A stretch of 64,000 nt of DNA from RBC074 sp964470555 (GTDB taxonomy: Bacteria; Acidobacteriota; Blastocatellia; RBC074): the NCBI GenBank assembly GCA_964470555.1, contig CAYYDG010000022.1, forward strand, positions 1 through 64,000. Reading direction: 5' to 3'. Below the pieces are notes generated by a model. That model was not told the DNA's origin, did no database searches, and saw only the letters and a program-made list of their open reading frames with translations. The first letter of the stretch is position 1. The number at the start of each line of letters is the position of its first letter. Shown here piece after piece: positions 9,287 through 16,509 of this stretch. A program made the translations under genes and the position numbers.

Positions 9287-10127
9287 AACTCAAACAAGAA
9301 ATACCGGGCCGTTGATCGAACTGGCGAAAAAATCCTTTACCGGACGATTGCAATCGCCCATCGCGCAACCGGAGATGTTGCCCGAAACGCTGGTTGCCGA
9401 AAACGTCAGCGTCGAATACGGCACGGGACGCGCGATGGCGTATGCGCTGGAAGATGTTTCAGTCGCGTTTCGTCCCGGCAAGCTGACGTTGTTGATGGGG
9501 CCTTCGGGCAGCGGCAAAACGACTTTGTTGTCGGTGCTCGGTTGTCTGGTGACGCCGAATCGCGGCAGCGTGCGAGTGCTCGGCAACGACATCACGGGAT
9601 GGTCTGAAAGCGCCAAAACCGATTTGCGGCGAGAAAAAATCGGCTACGTCTTTCAAGCCTTTCGATTGTTTCGCGCATTGACGGCGTTGGAAAACATCCT
9701 GCTGGCGATGGAACTGTCCGGGCGCACTGGCCGTCAGGCGCGCGAAGCAGCCGAAGCCGCATTGCTGGCCGTCGGTTTGGAAAGCAAAGGACATCTGCTG
9801 CCGAAAGAAATGAGCGGCGGCGAGAAACAGCGCGTAGCCATTGCTCGCGCGTTGATCAACGATCCGCCGATCATTCTGGCCGACGAGCCTACGGCGTCGC
9901 TGGACAGCAAATCGGGCAATCAGGTCGCTGAACTGTTGCTGGGGCTGGCGGAAAAACAAAACCGATTGGTGGTGGTGGTCAGCCACGACAATCGCTGGTT
10001 GCCGCTGTGTCATCGCAAAGTGGTTTTGCAGAACGGATGTTTGATTGGCGACGACGTGACGCGCCACACCACAGGCAAACTGGGAACCGGGCGATTGGTC
10101 AGGCCGAGCGGCGCTTTGGCTGCTTAA
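9279..10127 (+). CDS. ABC transporter ATP-binding protein, DevA/LolD-like
   Basis: I chose GTG 9279, behind GGGAGG at 9266-9271; it overlaps the permease stop by 8 bases (282 aa). Walker A GPSGSGKT is at residues 74-81, the signature is MSGGEKQRVAIARAL, Walker B is IILADEPTASLD, and a switch His is in VVVSHD. The first 35 residues and the basic tail after the ATPase core are extra relative to minimal family members. It should power the adjacent permease and adaptor as a tripartite exporter. Confidence 0.9.
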   Translation: MLETQTRNTGPLIELAKKSFTGRLQSPIAQPEMLPETLVAENVSVEYGTGRAMAYALEDVSVAFRPGKLTLLMGPSGSGKTTLLSVLGCLVTPNRGSVRVLGNDITGWSESAKTDLRREKIGYVFQAFRLFRALTALENILLAMELSGRTGRQAREAAEAALLAVGLESKGHLLPKEMSGGEKQRVAIARALINDPPIILADEPTASLDSKSGNQVAELLLGLAEKQNRLVVVVSHDNRWLPLCHRKVVLQNGCLIGDDVTRHTTGKLGTGRLVRPSGALAA

Positions 10128-10146
10128 TCGAAATTCAGGAGGATCA

Positions 10147-11235
10147 ATGCAAACGAACGAAGAACAAAAAACGCAAAAGAAAATCAGCCGTTCGGCAATG
10201 GCTGGATGGGCGGTGGCGTTGGTTGCCGTTGCCGCGTTGATGACGCAAAGCGGTTGGTTCGCCAATCAACCGGCGACAGTCGAAGCTTCGGCCAAGGCGT
10301 CGCCATCGCCAACGCCAATGGTTGCGGTGATGTTGGCTGCTCCAGGTCGCGTCGAAGGTTTGTCCGAAGTCGTCGAAGTCGGCGCTGGCGCGGACGGTGT
10401 GTTGGAAAGCGTTCGCGTGCGCGAAGGTCAGCAAGTTGCGGCGGGCGAAGTCCTGGCGGTCATCGCTTGCGGCGATGTCGAAGCCGAAAGGCAAGCTGCG
10501 TTGGCGGCGACCGAAAGCGCGCGGCAAATTCGCCAGCGATTGTTGCGTGGCAGCCGCGACGAAGAACGTCGCATCGCCGCCAACGAAGTCGTTTCTGCCG
10601 AAGCAGTGTTGAAACAAGCGCAAACGCATTACCAGCGCCAGAGCAGTTTGTACGAAACCGGCGACATTTCGCGCGCGCTGTGGGAACAGGCTCGGCGCGA
10701 TATGGAAGTCGCCGAAGCGACCGTGCGCGCCGCCAATGACCGCGTGGCGTTGGCGAATGCGCAGGCTTTGCCGGAAGAACTGGCGCGCGCCGAAGCCGAC
10801 ATTCGAGCGGCAGACAGTCGCGCGCAGGCGATGGCGGCTCGCGCGAGTAAATGCGTCGTGCGCGCTCCGCAAGCCGGTCGGGTGTTGCGAATTCATTTGT
10901 TGCCCGGCGAAACCGTCAGCACGGTCACGCCGCGTCCGGTCATCAGTTTGGCCGATCTTTCCGTATTGCGCGTGCGCGCCGAAGTGGATGAGCGCGATCT
11001 TGGCCGATTGCGTTTGGGGCAGGCAGTGACGGTTTCTGCCGACGCTTTCCCGGACAAAGAGTTCAATGGGCGAGTGACCTCGTTCTGTTCGTTGATGGGA
11101 CGCAAACACGTTCGCACCGGAGACCCTGCGGAAAAAAGCGACCGCGATGTGCTGGAAGTGCTGGTTGATCTTGACGACAACGATGAACGTCTGGTCATTG
11201 GATTGCGAACCACCGTGCGCTTTTTGGCGCAATGA
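10147..11235 (+). CDS. HlyD-family membrane-fusion (periplasmic adaptor) protein, DevB-like
   Basis: ATG 10147 follows AGGAGG (362 aa). The N-terminal anchor is about residues 18-36. A biotinyl-lipoyl-like half (GVLESVRVREGQQVAAGEVL) is followed by a long alpha-helical hairpin rich in Ala, Arg and Glu (about residues 110-230), the second lipoyl half (KCVVRAPQAGRVLRIHLLPG) and a beta-barrel segment (LRVRAEVDERDLGRLRLGQA). The adaptor links the inner-membrane ABC unit to an outer-membrane channel. No TolC-like gene is present in the window, so the channel must be encoded elsewhere. Confidence 0.88.
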   Translation: MQTNEEQKTQKKISRSAMAGWAVALVAVAALMTQSGWFANQPATVEASAKASPSPTPMVAVMLAAPGRVEGLSEVVEVGAGADGVLESVRVREGQQVAAGEVLAVIACGDVEAERQAALAATESARQIRQRLLRGSRDEERRIAANEVVSAEAVLKQAQTHYQRQSSLYETGDISRALWEQARRDMEVAEATVRAANDRVALANAQALPEELARAEADIRAADSRAQAMAARASKCVVRAPQAGRVLRIHLLPGETVSTVTPRPVISLADLSVLRVRAEVDERDLGRLRLGQAVTVSADAFPDKEFNGRVTSFCSLMGRKHVRTGDPAEKSDRDVLEVLVDLDDNDERLVIGLRTTVRFLAQ

Positions 11236-11245
11236 AGGAGAAATC

Positions 11246-12223
11246 ATGCAAGCCGCTCAAACTGTCGAAGTCATAAGGAAATTCACCGGGCGTTTGTTCA
11301 AACCGCTGACCGGCAAATTGACTGCAAACGCTCGACCGTTGCGCAAGGTATCATTGACGCTCAGCGGCGGAGGCGCTCGCACGATTGCGCAAGTCGGCGT
11401 GATTCGCGCGATGGAAGAAGCCGGAATCGAAATTGAAATGGCGGGCGGAACCAGCGGCGGAGCAATCATCGCTGCGATGGTTGCTTTGGGTTGGGATTCG
11501 GAAAAGATTCGCAAAACGCTTCGCCGGTATATGAAAGAAAGCGGTTCGCTGCTCGATTACGTCTTGCCGGTTCATTCGTTGACCGGCGGAAAAATCATCA
11601 GCGGAATGTTGGCCGATGTTTTTGGCGAAACGTTGATCGAAGAATTGCCGCGGCCGTTTTTTTGCGTGTCCTGCAATTTGAATCGGGCGGAAGTGGTGAT
11701 TCACAAAACCGGATTGCTGCGAAAAGCCCTCGCTTCCAGCATTGCCATACCGGGGATGATGCCGCCAGTGGCATTGGATGGCGAATTGTTGATTGATGGC
11801 GGAGCGCTGAACAATCTGCCGATTGATGTCATGAAGAAATTTTCCACCGGTGAAATCTGGGCGGTGGACGTATCCATCAAACCAGAAGTGAAGGTATGCC
11901 AGCGTTATTCCGGCAGTCTGCCTTCGTGGAAAATCTGGTGGAGTCGAATCAATCCTTTTGCCGAAGCGATTCAGGTTCCCACGGTCGTGGACATTTTGAT
12001 GAGCACGGCGATGCTCGCTTCGCAGCGGCAATCGGAACTCAACCGACGACTGGCTGATGTTTGTCTGCAACCTCCTGTGGAAGAATTCAAATTGCTGGAC
12101 TTCAAATCTTTTGATCGAATCGTTGACTCAGGTTATCGCTACGCGCGGCAGACGATTGCCAGAATGGACGCGCCTGCATTGCCGCAGCATTCCTTTTCCC
12201 GTTGCGAACCGACTGCGCAATGA
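11246..12223 (+). CDS. Patatin-like phospholipase
   Basis: ATG 11246 lies 10 bases after the adaptor stop, with AAGGAG upstream (325 aa). The patatin fold is shown by the oxyanion loop LSGGGAR, the nucleophile elbow GTSGG with S70, and the catalytic Asp motif DGGALNNLP with D184, completing a Ser-Asp dyad. It is cytoplasmic or membrane-associated, with no signal peptide. It lies in the exporter cluster and could release acyl chains from phospholipids to supply the methyltransferase or thioesterase, or edit the exported lipid; this is inferred from position only. Confidence 0.88.
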   Translation: MQAAQTVEVIRKFTGRLFKPLTGKLTANARPLRKVSLTLSGGGARTIAQVGVIRAMEEAGIEIEMAGGTSGGAIIAAMVALGWDSEKIRKTLRRYMKESGSLLDYVLPVHSLTGGKIISGMLADVFGETLIEELPRPFFCVSCNLNRAEVVIHKTGLLRKALASSIAIPGMMPPVALDGELLIDGGALNNLPIDVMKKFSTGEIWAVDVSIKPEVKVCQRYSGSLPSWKIWWSRINPFAEAIQVPTVVDILMSTAMLASQRQSELNRRLADVCLQPPVEEFKLLDFKSFDRIVDSGYRYARQTIARMDAPALPQHSFSRCEPTAQ

Positions 12224-12325
12224 ACTGAAAGGCGGAACAGCAACAGAGCGCCAGTCCAAAAAGCTCATTCGCTTCGTTTTGCGGCTTGTTGTATTTTTCG
12301 CGCACTCAAAACCGGAGGTGAAACG

Positions 12326-12769
12326 ATGCCCGTGATGACTGCTGCTGAATTGGAATCCTTTCTGCAATCCCATTTTCCCGAAATGCCCGAAGAGCATGAT
12401 TTCGGTTTTCGCGTCGAACACGTGGAAGAAAACTTTGTTCGCGTTCGATTGGTTTATCATCCGCGGCATTTGCGTCCGGGCGGAACGGTTTCGGGACCGG
12501 CGCTGATGACCTTGGCTGACACGGCAATGTATCTGGCTTTGCTGGCGATGATCGGCCCTGTGGCAATGGCCGTGACGACCAGTTTGAACATCAACTTCCT
12601 GCGCAAACCTGCTCCGCAGGACGTCCTTGCCGAATGCCGTTTGCTGAAACTCGGTTCGCGTCTGGCCGTCGGCGACGTGACCATGTTTTCCGAATCCGAG
12701 GCAGCGCCAGTCGCTCAGGCAACGGTGACCTATTCCATACCGCCAGGATCGAACTCCGCCCGCCAATGA
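12326..12769 (+). CDS. PaaI-family hotdog thioesterase
   Basis: ATG 12326 follows GGAGGTGAAACG (147 aa). The motif HLRPGGTVSGPALMTLADTA matches the active-site region of PaaI/YbgC-like acyl-CoA thioesterases, where the Gly-rich turn and the Asp near residue 72 contribute to catalysis. It is the last gene of the methyltransferase-exporter-patatin run, about 100 bases after the patatin gene. A cytoplasmic role in hydrolysing acyl-CoA thioesters is expected. Confidence 0.82.
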   Translation: MPVMTAAELESFLQSHFPEMPEEHDFGFRVEHVEENFVRVRLVYHPRHLRPGGTVSGPALMTLADTAMYLALLAMIGPVAMAVTTSLNINFLRKPAPQDVLAECRLLKLGSRLAVGDVTMFSESEAAPVAQATVTYSIPPGSNSARQ

Positions 12770-12852
12770 AAAAAGCTCTGTGTTGAGCCTTTCGACTTGG
12801 AGTAAGATTTGCCCGCCTTCAACACCGACTCAATTTGTTGAGAGGAAATGTT

Positions 12853-15045
12853 ATGACCAGAAGAACGGGGATTCGTGTTCGATTGCTGGCGTTGATTGCC
12901 GTGGGGTTGATTGTGGCGACGTTGGTGGCGTGGCCATTTGCGGCGCAACAGGCTCAGTTTAACGAATCGCGTTTTGTCGCCGATCTGACAGCCGAATTGA
13001 AGCTGACGCCGGAGCAGGCCACGACGATGGCCGAATTGCTCAAGAAGCGCCGTTCGCGGTTTGAAGACTTGTCGCGGCAAATGAGCCAGTTGCAAGCGGG
13101 CAGTCCGCGCTTTCTGGAAGTGCGTGACCAGCTTGACCGCGAACGCCGTTCTGCGCTCGAAGAATTGTTGCCGACGCTTCTACCGGAACAGCAGGCTCGA
13201 TTACGTTTTTTGATGGGACCGCCGAGCGTGCCTGCGCCGCGCACCGCTTCGCCGATTGCGGCGCTCCGACCGAATTTGCCCACAGGCGCTTTGGCGGCGA
13301 ATGAGCGATTGATTCCGTTGCCCGATCTTGGCGATGAGGCGACGCGCAGCCGCAAGACCACGATTTCGCCACTGACCGAAGAACAGAAAATTCTGCATCT
13401 GCTGAACCGCGCCGGATTTGGTCCGCGTCCGGGCGACATCGAGCGCGTCAAACAAAAAGGAATCGAACGATACCTGGAAGAACAACTTCATCCTGAAGAC
13501 ATCGAAGACGAATTTCTCTCCCGTCCGTTGCAATCGCTGAACACGCTGCAAGCGACCTTGCCGGAGCTTTTCCAGAATTTTTTGCCGCCGCCTCCGCGTC
13601 CTGTGCCGACTCCGACGCCCACGCCTTTGGCCGTTAAGAAAGATGTAGAGATGGAGGGACAGAGGGAAGGAGGGAAAGAGGGGCAGAGTGATAAGGCGGC
13701 CAAAACTGACAATGTGGAAAAGACTGATGCGATGGTCTCTCCGACCCTTCGTCCCTCCGTCCCTCAATCTCCGCCGCCGCGTCCGACACCACAGCCCATT
13801 GACGGTCAACGTCCGCTTCGTGAATTGCAGCAAGCCAAATTGCTGCGCGCGGTGTTCAGCGAACGCCAGTTGCAGGAAGTGATGGTGGATTTCTGGTTCA
13901 ATCACTTCAATGTCTTTGCCGGAAAAGACAACGTGCGGTTGATGCTGACCGTGTACGAACGCGACGTGATTCGCCCGAACGTGCTGGGACGATTCAAGGA
14001 ATTGTTGACCGCCGTCGCGCAAAGCCCGGCGATGATGGTGTATCTGGATAACTTTCTGAGTCAGGCCGAACAGGCTGCGCCGCCGCCAAAATACGACGCC
14101 GAAGGCAATTTGTTGCCGCCGCCGCGCCGACCGGGACTGAACGAAAATTACGCCCGCGAATTGATGGAGCTTCACACGCTGGGCGTTGATGGCGGGTACA
14201 CGCAAAACGACGTGCGCGAAGTCGCGCGTTGCTTTACAGGCTGGACGGTCGGCCAGCAACCAAACCCGATGTTTATCTTTCGTCCGCGCAGCCACGACAA
14301 AGGTGAAAAGATCGTGCTCGGCAAACGTATTGCGCCGGGCGGAGGCATCGAAGACGGATTGCGCGTGCTGGATTTATTGGTCAAACATCCTTCGACGGCA
14401 AAATTCATTTCGTTCAAATTGGCGCAGCGATTTGTCGCCGACGAACCGCCGGCTTCGCTGGTGGATCGCGCCGCCGAAGTTTTCACCAAAACCGATGGCG
14501 ACATTCGTCAGGTCGTCCGCGCGATTCTGACTTCGCCGGAATTTTATTCGCCGAAGTTTTATCGCAACAAAATCAAATCGCCGCTGGAACTCGCCGCGTC
14601 GGCGATTCGCTCAACAGGAGCCGCGACGGACGGCGCAGCGCCGTTGATTCAAACCGTCGCGCGAATGGGCGAACCGCTGTATCAATGCCAGCCGCCGACA
14701 GGGTATTCCGAAGATTCGTCGCGATGGTTGAGCAATGCCACGTTGCTGGAACGCATGAACTTCGCCGTGGCGCTGATTGGCAATCGCATCAACGGAACGC
14801 GCGTGGAGGTCAGTCGCTTCGTTGCAGCCGATGCCGTCAAGGATCAAAAACGATTGCTCAACGCCTTGCTGGCGGCATTCATTCACAGCGACGTTTCCAA
14901 AGAAACGCGCGACAATCTGATGAAAGTCTTGAACGACCAACGCGCGAAAATGACTTCAGGCAAGCCCGATGATCGCCGGGTCAACGAACTCGTCGGCAAT
15001 GTCGCGGCGCTGGCGCTTGGTTCGCGGGAGTTTCAGGTAAAATGA
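12853..15045 (+). CDS. DUF1800 secreted protein with an N-terminal Spy-like helical region
   Basis: ATG 12853 follows GAGGAAATG (730 aa). A signal peptide spans about residues 1-35. Residues 38-125 form a helical segment (LKLTPEQATTMAELLKKRRS) resembling Spy/CpxP-type periplasmic helices. DUF1800 follows, recognised by LLNRAGFGPRPGDIERV, FWFNHFNVFAGKD, NYARELMELHTLGVDGGYTQ and EVARCFTGWT. Residues about 265-305 are a low-complexity insert encoded by a palindromic repeat (see 13645-13770). DUF1800 genes usually neighbour a DUF1501 gene, but here the only DUF1501 gene is at 26-27.5 kb. The function of the family is unknown. Confidence 0.85.
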   Translation: MTRRTGIRVRLLALIAVGLIVATLVAWPFAAQQAQFNESRFVADLTAELKLTPEQATTMAELLKKRRSRFEDLSRQMSQLQAGSPRFLEVRDQLDRERRSALEELLPTLLPEQQARLRFLMGPPSVPAPRTASPIAALRPNLPTGALAANERLIPLPDLGDEATRSRKTTISPLTEEQKILHLLNRAGFGPRPGDIERVKQKGIERYLEEQLHPEDIEDEFLSRPLQSLNTLQATLPELFQNFLPPPPRPVPTPTPTPLAVKKDVEMEGQREGGKEGQSDKAAKTDNVEKTDAMVSPTLRPSVPQSPPPRPTPQPIDGQRPLRELQQAKLLRAVFSERQLQEVMVDFWFNHFNVFAGKDNVRLMLTVYERDVIRPNVLGRFKELLTAVAQSPAMMVYLDNFLSQAEQAAPPPKYDAEGNLLPPPRRPGLNENYARELMELHTLGVDGGYTQNDVREVARCFTGWTVGQQPNPMFIFRPRSHDKGEKIVLGKRIAPGGGIEDGLRVLDLLVKHPSTAKFISFKLAQRFVADEPPASLVDRAAEVFTKTDGDIRQVVRAILTSPEFYSPKFYRNKIKSPLELAASAIRSTGAATDGAAPLIQTVARMGEPLYQCQPPTGYSEDSSRWLSNATLLERMNFAVALIGNRINGTRVEVSRFVAADAVKDQKRLLNALLAAFIHSDVSKETRDNLMKVLNDQRAKMTSGKPDDRRVNELVGNVAALALGSREFQVK
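13645..13770. repeat. In-frame palindromic repeat inside the DUF1800 gene
   Basis: A purine-rich arm (GAGATGGAGGGACAGAGGG-type, about 13648-13690) and a pyrimidine-rich arm (GTCTCTCCGACCCTTCGTCC-type, about 13735-13770) are roughly complementary, forming a long imperfect inverted repeat. The same sequence type occurs between genes at 47113-47187. The repeat keeps the reading frame and adds about 40 residues rich in Glu, Gly, Lys and Pro. Confidence 0.65.
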
Positions 15046-15061
15046 GCGCAAGGTGATTTTT

Positions 15062-15328
15062 ATGGCAAAGACAAAACCTGCAAAATCGGAAATTGTCCTC
15101 AATCCGCAGTTGCTTGAGCGATTGAACGTGGCGGCTTCGGAAATGAAAATTACGAAGAACAGCCTGGTCGCTTTGGCCATCGAAGAATTTCTTCAGCGTC
15201 AGCAGGCACGGCAGTTGGCAGACGATGTCGGAGAGGCTTACTTGGATGCGCCAGATGAGGAAGAGAAGTTGCAGGCCGAGTATATGCGGCGTGTTCAACT
15301 TAAGCTATTGGAGGACGATGAATGGTGA
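15062..15328 (+). CDS. Antitoxin of a MazEF-like pair, ribbon-helix-helix type
   Basis: ATG 15062 sits behind AAGGTG; an in-frame GTG at 15053 is possible but lacks a ribosome site (88 aa). The N-terminal half reads like a ribbon-helix-helix DNA-binding fold (EIVLNPQLLERLNVAASEMK followed by a helix-rich segment). The C-terminus is acidic (DAPDEEEK, LEDDEW), typical of toxin-neutralising tails. Its end overlaps the toxin start by 7 bases, the standard coupling of type II modules. It is expected to bind the toxin and repress the shared promoter. Confidence 0.78.
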   Translation: MAKTKPAKSEIVLNPQLLERLNVAASEMKITKNSLVALAIEEFLQRQQARQLADDVGEAYLDAPDEEEKLQAEYMRRVQLKLLEDDEW

Positions 15329-15678
15329 TCAATCAAGGCGACGTTTATTGGTTAGACCTAGGTGCTCCAGTTGGTTCAGGGCCAGGATTCAAACGACCAT
15401 ATGTTGTTATCCAAAACAATCTGCTCAATCACAGTGCCATAAACACCGTTCTCGTTTGTGCGGTGTCATCAAATCTCAGGCGGGCAAAAACTTCGGCCAA
15501 TGTGCTTCTCGGCGAATTGGAGGCAAATCTGCCCAAGCAAAGTGTGGTCGTTGTCTCGCAGCTTTATACGGTAGACAAGTCCCTTTTGGGTGATTACATC
15601 GGAACACTTTCTGCCGAACGTATTCGGCAGATTCTTGACGGGCTAAGGGAAATCACAGAGCCACGCCAATCTGCATAA
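15322..15678 (+). CDS. MazF/PemK-family endoribonuclease toxin
   Basis: ATG 15322 overlaps the antitoxin stop by 7 bases (118 aa, normal for MazF). Family features are the opening QGDVYWLDLG, then GSGPGFKRPYVVIQNN, the strand INTVLVCAVSSNLRR and QSVVVVSQLYTVDKS near the end of the fold. MazF toxins cleave mRNA at short sequence motifs when the labile antitoxin is lost. The pair sits between unrelated housekeeping genes and may stabilise this stretch of chromosome. Confidence 0.88.
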   Translation: MVINQGDVYWLDLGAPVGSGPGFKRPYVVIQNNLLNHSAINTVLVCAVSSNLRRAKTSANVLLGELEANLPKQSVVVVSQLYTVDKSLLGDYIGTLSAERIRQILDGLREITEPRQSA

Positions 15679-15690
15679 TGGGATGATTCA

Positions 15691-16410
15691 ATGCCACCAC
15701 TCGTCATTGCACATCGCGGAGCGTCAGCTTATCAGCCGGAAAACACGCTGGCGGCCTTTGCGCTGGCCATCGAACAGGGCGCGCAGATGATCGAACTCGA
15801 CCTGCATCATTCGCGCGACAATCACGTTGTCGTCATTCACGACGAAACCCTGAATCACACCACAAATATGAAAAGCCGCGTTGACCAATTGACGCTGGCC
15901 GAAATCAAACAAGCCGATGCTGGCAAAGGCGAGCGTGTGCCGACGCTGGACGAAACGCTAGACCTGACGATGGGCAAAGTGCGGCTTTATCTGGAAATCA
16001 AAGACCCGCGAGCGGCAGCGGAAACTTTGAGGATTGTCCGCGCTCGGCGATGCCAGGATGAAGTGATGCTGGCTTCATTCGACATTGAATTGATGCGGCG
16101 GCTCGGCGAAGAAGTTCGCGACATCGAACTCGGCGTGATCTTGGGCAACGAGACGCTGAACCCGGTCGTTCGTTGGCGCGAAGCCTTTCCGTGGATTGCG
16201 TTGCGTCGCGTCAATTATCAAGTCTTGTGCATGCAAGTCGAACTTTGTTTCGCGTATCTGGCGCGGCGAACCAAAGCCAGCGGCAAACGGCTGTATGTCT
16301 GGACTGCCGACGAAGATCGCCAGTTTGCCACTATGATCGAACGCCAGGTGGACGGCATCGTCACCAACAGGCCGGATCGGTTGATAGAGTTTTTGAAACA
16401 CTGGCGCTGA
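15691..16410 (+). CDS. Glycerophosphodiester phosphodiesterase
   Basis: ATG 15691, 12 bases after the toxin stop (239 aa). The GDPD active-site residues are in place: H8 and R9 in IAHRGAS, E35 and D37 in IELDLHHS, and H50 in VVIHDETL, with a late motif VDGIVTNRPDRL. The enzyme splits glycerophosphodiesters into glycerol-3-phosphate and an alcohol using a metal ion. There is no signal peptide, so it is likely cytoplasmic, recycling deacylated phospholipid head groups. Confidence 0.9.
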   Translation: MPPLVIAHRGASAYQPENTLAAFALAIEQGAQMIELDLHHSRDNHVVVIHDETLNHTTNMKSRVDQLTLAEIKQADAGKGERVPTLDETLDLTMGKVRLYLEIKDPRAAAETLRIVRARRCQDEVMLASFDIELMRRLGEEVRDIELGVILGNETLNPVVRWREAFPWIALRRVNYQVLCMQVELCFAYLARRTKASGKRLYVWTADEDRQFATMIERQVDGIVTNRPDRLIEFLKHWR

Positions 16411-16509
16411 CTGGAGCTTATCTGTTCGGTGGCAACTCACTACGCTGCCACCCGCTGAAAGTGCCCCTTTTTTTCAGCCAGTAAAAATTAGCCAAAAGGA
16501 GAAAGAACC

